From the NCBI GenBank assembly GCA_963281255.1, contig OY725506.1, forward strand, positions 1,593,001 to 1,657,000: a stretch of DNA of 64,000 nt, in the 5' to 3' direction. The translations under genes were made by a program, and so were the position numbers. Below the pieces are notes generated by a model. It ran no database searches and was not told where the DNA came from. It saw nothing but the letters and a program-made list of their open reading frames with translations. This document shows, piece after piece, positions 44,986-54,700 of this stretch (position 1 is the stretch's first letter; every line of letters begins with the position of its first letter). The stretch comes from Aphrocallistes beatrix. Its lineage: Eukaryota > Porifera > Hexactinellida > Sceptrulophora > Aphrocallistidae.

Positions 44986-45732
44986 TCACCAAATATTTGG
45001 AACTATTTGAACTACGCGATTACTTAAGTTAAACAATGAGTTTAATATTTTGGATTTCATTTCAAGCTTGAAATCTGTATTTGAAACTGACTGGCACAAA
45101 GGAAAATTGTCAGTTTCTTTACATTCCATTTCTGGAAGGAAATTTGAAGGTATCGGTCCTACCGTCTGGAAGTTGTCATAAATCATGGGTTTGTAGAGTA
45201 GTCCAGACATCAGGATGACTTCGATTGTATCTCCATTCGTGTAGATCGTTACGTCTTCATCAGAATCGTACCATTTATCGCAGGGAGCCTCGGGGTGATG
45301 CGGACACTGTTCATACGTCTTGTTGTATGTGTAAGTGTCTTCTGGATATTCATCCACCACAAGGGCTGTTATGTACGAAGGTATGTAAAAACAAAATATT
45401 GAAACGTCGGATAGGCTTGTTTTCTGGCAATCTTTACCATCCACATAGTAAGCATAGTTCGTAACAGAGTTCATGTACACTTGGTATCTCGGCTCTGTGT
45501 CTCCTGGATTTACGTAATCTTTCTCACTAATATAAGCAGCCAGAGCCGTACCATTAGAAGAATAATTAACCCAAGAATATATGTGAGATGTCAGATTTAC
45601 AAACTGTGGGAAAAAAATTGCTCCAGGTCTCACTACGGCACTGAATGATGTCGAGAGCTTGGGAGGATTTTTTCCTTCGCCATAGTTTGCAATCAATATA
45701 ATTGCAAATACGATTTTTATTAAAATTCCCAT
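44986..45732 (-). CDS. secreted or extracellular glycoprotein, unknown family
   Basis: A single-exon frame of 248 residues from the ATG complement at 45730-45732. Residues 1-20 (MGILIKIVFAIILIANYGEG) are a good signal peptide. The mature part has several N-glycosylation sequons (NLTS, NYSS, NGTA, NKTY, NLSN) and paired cysteines (KDCQK, IFCFY, YEQCPHHPEAPCDKW, MECKE, PLCQS). Alternating hydrophobic and polar segments suggest a mostly beta fold. There is no transmembrane segment or lipid-anchor motif. I do not recognise the family. The layout (signal peptide, small cysteine-containing beta domain) is typical of lineage-specific extracellular proteins. The polyadenylation signal is about 100 bases past the stop. 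Confidence 0.72.
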   Translation of the reverse strand: MGILIKIVFAIILIANYGEGKNPPKLSTSFSAVVRPGAIFFPQFVNLTSHIYSWVNYSSNGTALAAYISEKDYVNPGDTEPRYQVYMNSVTNYAYYVDGKDCQKTSLSDVSIFCFYIPSYITALVVDEYPEDTYTYNKTYEQCPHHPEAPCDKWYDSDEDVTIYTNGDTIEVILMSGLLYKPMIYDNFQTVGPIPSNFLPEMECKETDNFPLCQSVSNTDFKLEMKSKILNSLFNLSNRVVQIVPNIW

Positions 45733-46309
45733 GCGACTGTTATGCTTGCTTCTACCATCTTTAAATTAGTATAATTTATATGCAGAATTTCTTCATAATG
45801 AATGTATCGTATTACTACTTGCAGTGCTAATTAGTTCTGTTAATGAAAGTCCCTTTACCAAACACTCTACAGTATACATTGCAGGTCGTGGGTTTAAATT
45901 GAGGGTCATAGTCAGGCTGCATAGAGGTCTTGTTTGGCCCGTCAAAACAGTTACGAGATGATTTTCTAGATTCTAGCGCTAGTACGAATAAGACTGAATT
46001 ATTTATAACTCGTGCATTCTAATGTGTAGTAGGCGAAAACCGTTGGCTGATGAAAACAAGGGTAGCACCAGGGTGATCGGGTGGGTTACGGCGCCTATGG
46101 TCGAATCAGCTCGCCCTGGAGGAGTGGTGGACGGTATTGATAAATTTCTTCCCAACACAAACTCTACACATGGTGGTCTCATTCAACCTATGTATGGGGA
46201 TTTAGCCTAAAGTTATTTTATTCACTCTTCTCTAAACTTTATATATTGTTTGAGTCATGGAATCTAATCACGTTTGTTAGATATCTTGGGTATACAGTAT
46301 TTCATTACG
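45733..46309. other. intergenic stretch, possible SINE-like sequence
   Basis: GGTCGTGGGTTTAAATTGAGGG at about 45885-45906 weakly resembles a tRNA-type B box preceding a unique-looking body. No firm classification and no supported gene. The frame at 46022-46210 is not convincing. Confidence 0.3.
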
Positions 46310-46861
46310 ATGCAACAGGTAAATATTTCTACAGATGCGACAGAAGAGCCACAGCAGAGAATAGGTGTTCTAAAGGAGATCCACATTCGAGAGATGAATT
46401 CACTTATTTCAGTTAGAGCCAACAAATCGGAAAGAGTTCTCACTAATCTTGAGAAAGAGTCGAGCATAATGAATAAGTTCATTTATCGTAGCCACAACCA
46501 GCGTAGACGAGAAAAAAGTTTTCGGAATCTCAAGTACATCTGTAAGAATATTAATAAATATATAATCTTAGAAAAGTCTGCTTCGAAACATCTGTCCAGG
46601 CAAAAGAAGAGTTTAAAATCAACTGATTCCAATCTGCAATCCATATCACATGCGTTACAAGGTGTTATATCACTCTCCAAGCACATTACTAGTTTGATCA
46701 GATCCAATTTCCAGAGTTTAATTGCACAGTTATCAGCTGGAATCTTCACACTCGTTAATCTCACTTTCCTCTCAGGGCTTGCTTCTCTCCATCAGCTGAT
46801 GAGACGACTTCTGATTCATAACCAAGCCATTTGCTCCTATATCCGAGACAAAATTAAATGA
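46310..46861 (+). CDS. small helical protein of unknown function
   Basis: A frame of 183 residues from the first ATG at 46310. It is mostly helical and basic (many K, R, S, L), with coiled-coil-like segments around residues 30-60 and 85-130. A hydrophobic stretch near the C-terminus (LIAQLSAGIFTLVNLTFLSG, about 140-162) could be a membrane segment or buried helix. The stop is at 46859-46861, and a palindromic MITE inserted only 20 bases downstream, so the 3' UTR contains it. The frame is open further upstream without an ATG, so a spliced upstream exon is possible. No family recognised. Expression evidence would settle whether it is real. Confidence 0.5.
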   Translation: MQQVNISTDATEEPQQRIGVLKEIHIREMNSLISVRANKSERVLTNLEKESSIMNKFIYRSHNQRRREKSFRNLKYICKNINKYIILEKSASKHLSRQKKSLKSTDSNLQSISHALQGVISLSKHITSLIRSNFQSLIAQLSAGIFTLVNLTFLSGLASLHQLMRRLLIHNQAICSYIRDKIK

Positions 46862-46881
46862 TTTAGCTATTGAATTATATG

Positions 46882-47091
46882 CAGGGTTGCCGTGGGAAAG
46901 AAATTTCCATTCCCATTCCCACGAGATTTCCCGTGGGAATTCCCATGGGTTTTCCCACGTGGGAATTTCCATGGGTTTTCCCATGTGGGAATTCCCATGG
47001 GTTTTCCCACATGGGAATTCCCATATGGGAAACCCATGGGAATTCCCACGTGGAAAAATCATTTCCCATTCCCATTCCCACGGCAACCCTG
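46882..47091. mobile_element. hAT-type MITE built of CCCATGGG palindromes
   Basis: A perfect 8-bp target duplication ATTATATG (46874-46881 and 47092-47099). The ends are CAGGGTTGCCGTGGGAA and its inverse. The interior consists of repeated GGGAATTCCCATGGGTTTTC units alternating with CCACATGTGGG-like palindromes, so every strand and frame is open and several spurious overlapping frames appear. 210 bp. Confidence 0.93.
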
Positions 47092-47099
47092 ATTATATG

Positions 47100-47494
47100 A
47101 CCATTCTCTTAATTGTGTTGGTCACATTAGCCGAGTGGATTTTGAAACGAAGGATTAACTAATACTTTCGTTGGTATGTTTTTACTCTGTGTTTTCTTTC
47201 GCTGACCATGGATAATAATTAGAGGGAATGCAGTAAACCCACCTGTCAAACTGTCTAACGTTTTCTAACTTCACTTGGAATCACTTGTCTCGCCACGCTT
47301 TACCTGGTCCTGCCAGGGCTAGTTATGGTTGCCATAGACGCTTCTAAATTATTTGATTTCACAGGGGGCGACTAATGCAGACACGAGAGTGCTTGTAATG
47401 TGATAAATTTATAACTATTTCACATTTCTTGCTTATTAACTTTTTATATTATCTGCTATTATATTAGATTCCCGTAATCTTGTATATACCCGTA
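47100..47494. other. 5' flank of RPL9
   Basis: No supported gene or repeat. A TTATATTAG just upstream of 47470 could be a splice acceptor for a 5' UTR exon. Confidence 0.35.
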
Positions 47495-48064
47495 ATGAAG
47501 ACCATTCATGTGAAACAGTTAGTCCAGATTCCGCCAGGAATAAAGGTAACTCTCAAAGGTCGAACTATTACAGTCGCTGGGAAGAGAGGTACATTGAAGC
47601 GTAATTTCAGTCACCTCTCTTTGGAAATGAAGAAAGAGGGCAAGAGGAGGATAATGGTCGAAGTCTGGTTTGCGGACAGGAAGCAACAAGCTCTGGTGAA
47701 CACGGTATGCAGCCACATACTGAATCTATGCAAAGGAGTGCAGTACGGGTACAGGTACAAGATGAGGGCTGTGTACGCCCACTTTCCTATTAACATCATT
47801 ATCTCAGACGATTTGTCTCAAGTCGAAATACGGAATTTCATTGGTGAGAAGGCAGTCCGGCATGTACAGATGTTAGAAGGGGTCACCTGCATTAATTCAT
47901 CCGTGAAGGATGAAATCTACGTGGAAGGGAACGACCTGGATGATGTGTCTCGTTGCGCTGCAAGGATCCACCAATCTGTCTTGGTGCGTGGTAAGGATAT
48001 CAGAAAGTTCTTGGATGGAATTTATGTTTCCGAAAAGACGACAATTCTTTCAACCGAGACTTAG
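47495..48064 (+). CDS. RPL9: 60S ribosomal protein L9 (uL6), intronless
   Basis: A 189-residue protein from the ATG at 47495 (human 192). The start MKTI matches the family start, so the open codons before it are not used. The uL6 fold is visible: VTLKGRTITVAGKRGTLKRN (N-terminal domain), KGVQYGYRYKMRAVYAHFPI (linker and second domain), IRNFIGEKAVRHV, VEGNDLDDVS and the C-terminal signature KDIRKFLDGIYVSEK. It belongs to the large ribosomal subunit near the stalk base and sarcin-ricin loop. Divergence is noticeable around residues 45-65 (EVWFADRKQQALV). There are no introns in the coding region, unusual for a metazoan ribosomal-protein gene, so it may be a retrocopy, though the frame is fully intact. 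Confidence 0.93.
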   Translation: MKTIHVKQLVQIPPGIKVTLKGRTITVAGKRGTLKRNFSHLSLEMKKEGKRRIMVEVWFADRKQQALVNTVCSHILNLCKGVQYGYRYKMRAVYAHFPINIIISDDLSQVEIRNFIGEKAVRHVQMLEGVTCINSSVKDEIYVEGNDLDDVSRCAARIHQSVLVRGKDIRKFLDGIYVSEKTTILSTET

Positions 48065-48709
48065 CTAGACTACTGACATTATTCTAGTTGATTAGGCTCT
48101 TAGTAGTTCGTAGTGTTCAAGTGAGTATAATTAGTGAATATACCAATTCAATGCTATTGGTAGAAATTATACATATTTACAATTAAGTGTATGCTAAAAA
48201 ATTTATTTCGTTTACATACGAGTAAATGTAGGATTAGAGGTTGCATAGAGCTTCCCCCTTTCTTATGATTATTATGTCATGGTAGGGAACTAATAGACTC
48301 ACCATCAAGGCGTAGCCAGTCACTCAATCAGGGGCTGCAACCTAGCAACCTGAAACGGCAAATCTACAGGTCCTGGCGACCTCCCAGAAGTTTAATAGGT
48401 CTGCCGGCAGCCCTTTGCTGCGCTCTTGAGTGGTAGCAAAGAAATTGTATGTTGGAGTGTTGGGATGGAAGGGATTTCATTGAACTCCTAGAAGTAGAAC
48501 TTCTTCAGGGCTTTTGAAAATAGATGAGAGTGAACCATTTCAATAAATAGTATCTAGAACAAACTGATGGCCATCACTAGGAGTCTAACAGGAAATGTGT
48601 ATGTGACAGCTGCACCTTCACAAATATATTTATTATAGAGATGGGGAGGTATTCCATTAACTCTTATGTGAAAGTATAGGAATTTTAAAATAGATTCAAA
48701 TTATGACCG
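48065..48709. other. intergenic region between RPL9 and the RCC1 gene
   Basis: AT-rich with a GC-richer patch at about 48320-48430 that resembles transposon-derived sequence but could not be delimited. An upstream out-of-frame ATG at 48703 overlaps the start of the RCC1 gene. Confidence 0.4.
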
Positions 48710-51700
48710 ATGTCATTTCCGGAGTTGTTTGAATTGGTTGAGCTGTTGGACATCACTCGTCCACCTGACCCCTTGCTCTCTCCCTTCCTGGAGAGAAAGG
48801 AATCCGGAGAGCAGCCTGGAGCGGACACGGGGGAGTCTCTGCTGGAAGGGGTGCAGCAGGACATCAAGAGGGTCTGTCTCAAGGACTACGGGGAGATGAG
48901 TGTGCTGGTGCTGTACTGTAGGAACGGACACCTGTTCTACAGACTCACCCAGAGAGACCGCCCTACCAAGCTTAGAATTGTAAGGTATCATTATCCTATC
49001 TATTTATATACGCACTGTGTATACTCGAAGGGTAGCCCTACCTCGAATATCAGGTCCCCTTATTGCCTAGAAAATGTGGCTAATAACACTAGCTACTATT
49101 CGAGGAGATTTACAGTCCCATTCCATTTCAAAAGTATTCTTTTTTAACAATTTTTCAATTTCCACCTGCACGCCGTGATTTAACCTTGAATTTAATTAAT
49201 TTACCTTCAATGGCAATTTAAGTACATAGTATATTATTAATATTTGTCTTTAATTTTAAAAAATATCGACTTTTAACGATTACAACAAAATGCACACATA
49301 AAATAACTGGCTCTGCAAAGGCGCTATAGACTCAATCTGGTCCGCAGGCTCAAAATGGTGCCGACCCCTGTCATACAGGAACAAAGCATGTATGCGAGAA
49401 TTGATTCGTTAGACTAGAACGGATCTTTGAACATTGAACGCACAATCGTAAATGCCCTCTGCATTACTTCTTACAGACAATCAGAACATAGACATTCAAA
49501 GTTCTCACATTCCTTCTTAGTTTCGTGTTTCCTAGCTGTCTTCCCTTATTTTAGGTGGTTTCAGAACTGCTGGATCTGTGACATGTGTCTGAGTCCGGAC
49601 AGTCAGCGGCTGCTGGTTGCTTGCAGTCACGGCATCCTCAAGATGCTGCCGGTGCTGCCTCTACTCACGGACAGCTACCTCACTAATGGAGAGTGGGAGG
49701 CACGAGATGTTGAAAGTCTCCTCAATATCAGGCAATTGCCATACACGAATTGTTTAATGTAGGATTGACTCTTCACACTCTTTGTTCGGATCCTTTAATT
49801 TATTCTGACTAATTTACTAACTAACTCAGAAATTACCCTTTACATGTATCCCAAATCCAGAAGGGCTCATGTATGGATTACTTAAACAAATAGAAGGCCA
49901 GTTTTAATTTTGTTTCTAGAGGAAATTTTCCTTTTATAGTAACGAATCTCGCTTTGTTTAAGACATTCCATTGGAATCATTTTTGAAGCAAGTTTCGACC
50001 GTCCCTTGTTATTTGTATTAATGAGGTGTAAATAATATATAATTGTCTGCACTTTGTATCAAGAAGCATGTCTTTAGTGGACATAAAATTTTTCTTCCAT
50101 TTTATTACTAATTTGGATTTTTTTATAATCCCGAGGGATTCTTTTACTTATTAACGGAATAACATCCAAGATTAACTTGTGTCTCTTTCTAGACCATATG
50201 GCTGTCCTACCAGCATCGCCTGGTGGAGTGCACACAACGCTAAGAATATAGGCATTGTTGGCTTCCAGAAAGGTAGCATCGTGTTCGTGGACCTAGACGA
50301 GAGGGAAGTGAAACGGGTGTTGGAGCTAGGAGCAGAGCATGTGCCCCGAGACCTGCAGCTACAGCAACACAATAACCACTCTGCTACCACTCTGATTGTT
50401 GTCACCAACAGCAATGTGAACTTCTTCTGCCAGCTGGAATCAGCTGATGACACACTGCTCAATACGATCAATGGGGGTGAGTAATTCAATGTAATATGCA
50501 ATATTTAAAAATTCACGTATTTAAATCAGCCAGTTTTCAATATGCAATCGGAACCGTTTTTTCTTACTGGATTTTCAGAATTTCAAATTTAGACTCAAAT
50601 TATGTTGACGTTGATCTCCTCAATTTAATTATTCCTTGTCAGAATACTATATTTGATACAGGGCTAAATCCTTGTAAAGATGGAATGTTATAGAAAACTA
50701 CAAATTTTAACATATTTTTGTCCAATTTTTTTTTGCAATTTTTAAAATTATTTGCTCTTTCACCTATCTAATCATAACACTATTAGCAATAGACAGGCTA
50801 AAAATGGGCAATATTAAAATGAATCGTGACCTTCGTTATATAATGACAACTCACGGTTTAAAAAATTTGGACCAGGGATAAGACCGAAATCTATCGAGTA
50901 AATAAAATATCTTCAACTTTGTAAGATAGAACTTATGAATATATTACCTGCATATGCAATTGTAATTTTGATTACATCATCGTTTAATTATTACGTCATC
51001 ATGATAGATCAAATAATATATTTCTCTACTCAGTTCAATACATATCTCTACTCAGTTCAATTATCTCATTCAAACTTAGTATGTATGTGTGTAGGAGGTA
51101 GTAAAGGCTGTGGAGAGGATCACTCAGAGTATTTGAGTCGTCAAGAATTTGGGTCCAGCATTCTAAGCAGGCCTTCTTCTGATGTTGAATTCTCTCCTCG
51201 GCGTATCCAGGTACCGAAAGAGACACAGAAGTTGTGTCCGTATCGACAGAATCACAGATCTTACATTGCTCTCTTTGACTCACTCGACAGCAAGCTCCTG
51301 CTGTGTCAGGATATCGACCTCCTCTCTCAGGTCTGTCAATGTTGTACTCTCCTTTTCTTATTAGTTCTATGTCCAGTTATTTCTTTAGCAGTGTTCTACA
51401 ATTATTTGAATCAAATTAAGTTTCAGAGTATAAAATACAGTCGACTCAGCTTAATAGGGTCACTGTTTAATCGGAGCACTTTTGGTAGGACCGGAATAGC
51501 TCTCACACATTCATGGATCTACCGGTTTCCGAATAAGGGTTCACTTACCGCACTCATCCTCTTGCCGTCTATGTAGATCTGCAGCTGATGTATAGTTCCT
51601 CGAAGTATATTTGTATCTGGGAAGTCTTAATATGTGAAGAAGATTGCTACAGTAGCTGGCCATTCAATACAGGAGTAAACTGTCATACTTTAATAGAATT

Positions 51701-54700
51701 AAGTTATGGCAACTTTCTGAGCATATAATAATACATGTAGGCCCACATACCACATTTATGCAGATTCAGGGGTCGGCAACTCTAGGCAGGGCTGCCACTG
51801 GCACACTTCATTCAAAAGTTTGCCGGCCCCTGCCGTAGAGATAGTGAAAAGATTCCATATTAAACACCTGATAAATATTTAAGGAAGTTTGAATGGGTAT
51901 CCCATCGTTCGCGGGCTAGGAAAATCTGTCTGCGGGCCAAATTTGGTCCGCGGGCCTTATGTTGGGCAGGCCTGAACTATAATAACAATACGGTTTATAA
52001 TGAAGTGTCCAAATTGATGGAAATTGTAATGTCACACATAACAGTTTATTGCATTGTAGTTTGCATTTTATTAATGAGATCACATACCTCATCTGATTTA
52101 ATCAGTTATTAAGAACTGCTTTAATTGACCATTGGAACGTTGATTAAATTTCTCTCTTGCTCTTAATCTTACTTAGTTTGATAAGGAGCAGGTTTAGACA
52201 CCTGTTGGTACTAAATGGTGTGAACATTAAATAATTGCTTTAATTGACCATTGGAATGTTGACTCAATCTCTCTCGTTCTCTTAAATTTTACTTAGCCTT
52301 ATAGAAGAAGCAGGTTTAGACACCTGTTGTGATACTACATGATGTGAACATTAAATCTATAGGCTCAGGTAAGTTGCTCGGTAGTTGAAGATATGATCCA
52401 ATAAATAAAACATGTTATAAATTGCAGTCAGATTTTGAATCTAAGTCAAGCTAACCACTCATTCATATCCAATGGCTAATCCAGACAACGTAAAGTTCGG
52501 AAAAACGGAAATTGATGCCAGTTCAGGGTGTTCAGATCCATATCCTCCTATTCAGAGCTCCGATTTAGCAAAACTAAGGAAAATATTACAATGCGATGAA
52601 AATACTAAATTAGAAGATATGTTAGTGCTGGCAACAGAGAAAATTAAAGAGCATCTTGAAGTAGAGAAAGGGAAAGAATTGGCAGGGATAATAGAAACTT
52701 TAGAAACTTTAAATCTTGATTAATTCAAATAATAAATACTATTTAAATTTGTAGATGTGTTGTTCTCGAGATTTTTATGCTTCTTATTACTATCTTAATA
52801 TTAAATATCTTTTCTTGAATATAATATTTTCCTTCTACTGCTTTGATTGATGAGTGATATAATTTTATACATGAATCCCCGTATATTTAATTAATAACCT
52901 GAATTCGTTTCTTCACCTAAAAACCTCGACAACCACCCTTTCTGCAAGTAAATGCCTCGTTCGGCAACCTGAGAGCCATATCTCCTGTCCCGGTAAACGG
53001 ATGTTTCGTCCCGGATATTTCATCGTCGGATTTTTCGTCGCTGATATCTCTTCGAATGGAATACAAACTGTTGGGAAACATGAATTTGTTCTAAAGCTGA
53101 ATATAATTAATAGGAGAGTGAGAGTGAGCATTTTGGAGAGTATTATGTATAAGAGCAAAGAGAAAGTGGTAGTTTTCGGGTTGAAATAATATCAAATGGC
53201 ACGCGAGAGTGGTATTTTTATTTCTTGAGGGGGTGGGTGATTGTCATTATTATTTTTTAGAATGAATGTGGGAGAATGAAAGCGAGGATTCAATAATTTC
53301 ATTCAAAGAAATATCAGCGACGAAACTTGTTTTTAGTTATTTTTTCCTTTGTAAAATACAGAGAAATAGAAAATTGTAGATCATTTGTACAGTAGAACAG
53401 AACGTCGTTAATACGAACGAGATTTTATCCCCGACTATATACGTGTATGATATTCACGCTAAGGTTCTTGTGTATCTGTCGATGTGATGAAATTAAGTTT
53501 GAAATCTCTATTTAATTTAGATTAACTAGTCTGCCTATCCTGTAACTCTCAAGTCAATACTCGGAGTAACACGTAATTGGAAATGTCTAAATTATTGAAA
53601 GTGGAACCTTTGTTTGTATTTCCATGTTCTCTACCATCTCCTCTATCAAGCACAAGATATGATCACATGTCTATTTGTCAAGAAGACAACCAAATATACT
53701 TCGGGTTTCCTGTACACAATATCATCTCAGTGTTTGATCTAGATGGAAATTTCTTATTCTCTATCAAAATACGCATCTCTCTTTTTATTCTAGGCAAACT
53801 GTGCTCTCTTTCAGCGAACAAGTTATGTGTTTCCAACCGATACAGACCTCTACTCTTCAGCATTTATATAATAACTTGCGAGGGTGTAGTCATAACAAAA
53901 TATAACATGGCAAATGTGAATCCCCGGAGTTTCGTAGATTGCAAGTATTCGGTCAAAACTAATATTCTCTGTTTTGCTAAACTTCACGTTATCTATTCTC
54001 TTGGTGATGAAGGAATGATTGAGCTAAAGAAGACTGATTTTAGAATATCAAATCGTCCTTCAGCGAGTATCACATTTATCCATACAAATTTACTGCTTGT
54101 TTATTATAAATTTGGGAAGATCTCTGTATTTGACGTAGAGCATGATGTGCTTTTGAGGGAATTGAATTTGGACATACGGCCCAGATATAATATGAGATGC
54201 TTCGATTATTCTGACAATTTATTCTTTTACTATTCCATGCCATCTGAAATTGTCCTTAAGGTCGTCTACTCACCAAATCAAAACAGTGCATCTTTACTGG
54301 ATGGTAGGAGCATACGTCTATCTGTTCCAGCTGCTAAATTCAAATTAATGGCTGTCCACTCTAAGAGTAGGCGGTTGTACATAGAGGAAAGGGATAATCG
54401 TGTGAGAGTGTACGATTTAGACGAAATCATCAGATTATCCAGCACTAAACCCGATGAAAAGGAAACTGACTCTGAACAAGATGCTGATAGCATTCCGCTT
54501 TTACCTCTCATCATGTATTATATTTGAGTGGATATCATATCATATTATTTGTTTACAGTTGAAATACATATATTCACTATATTTTTCAAGTGGAGTTACT
54601 TTTACCTATTCACCTACTCTACTACTATTCCTCTTCCATTTAAAGATGGTATTTATTTGTGTGAATTTGAACATTTACTTTGATTATTCTAATACTTGGA

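Noticed and set aside
46022-46210. 62-codon frame upstream of the helical-protein gene
   Set aside because: No family resemblance, not linkable by a convincing splice junction; possibly part of a SINE-like sequence.
46772-47162. Five overlapping ORFs rich in G, N, P and W
   Set aside because: All are translations of the palindromic MITE at 46882-47091.
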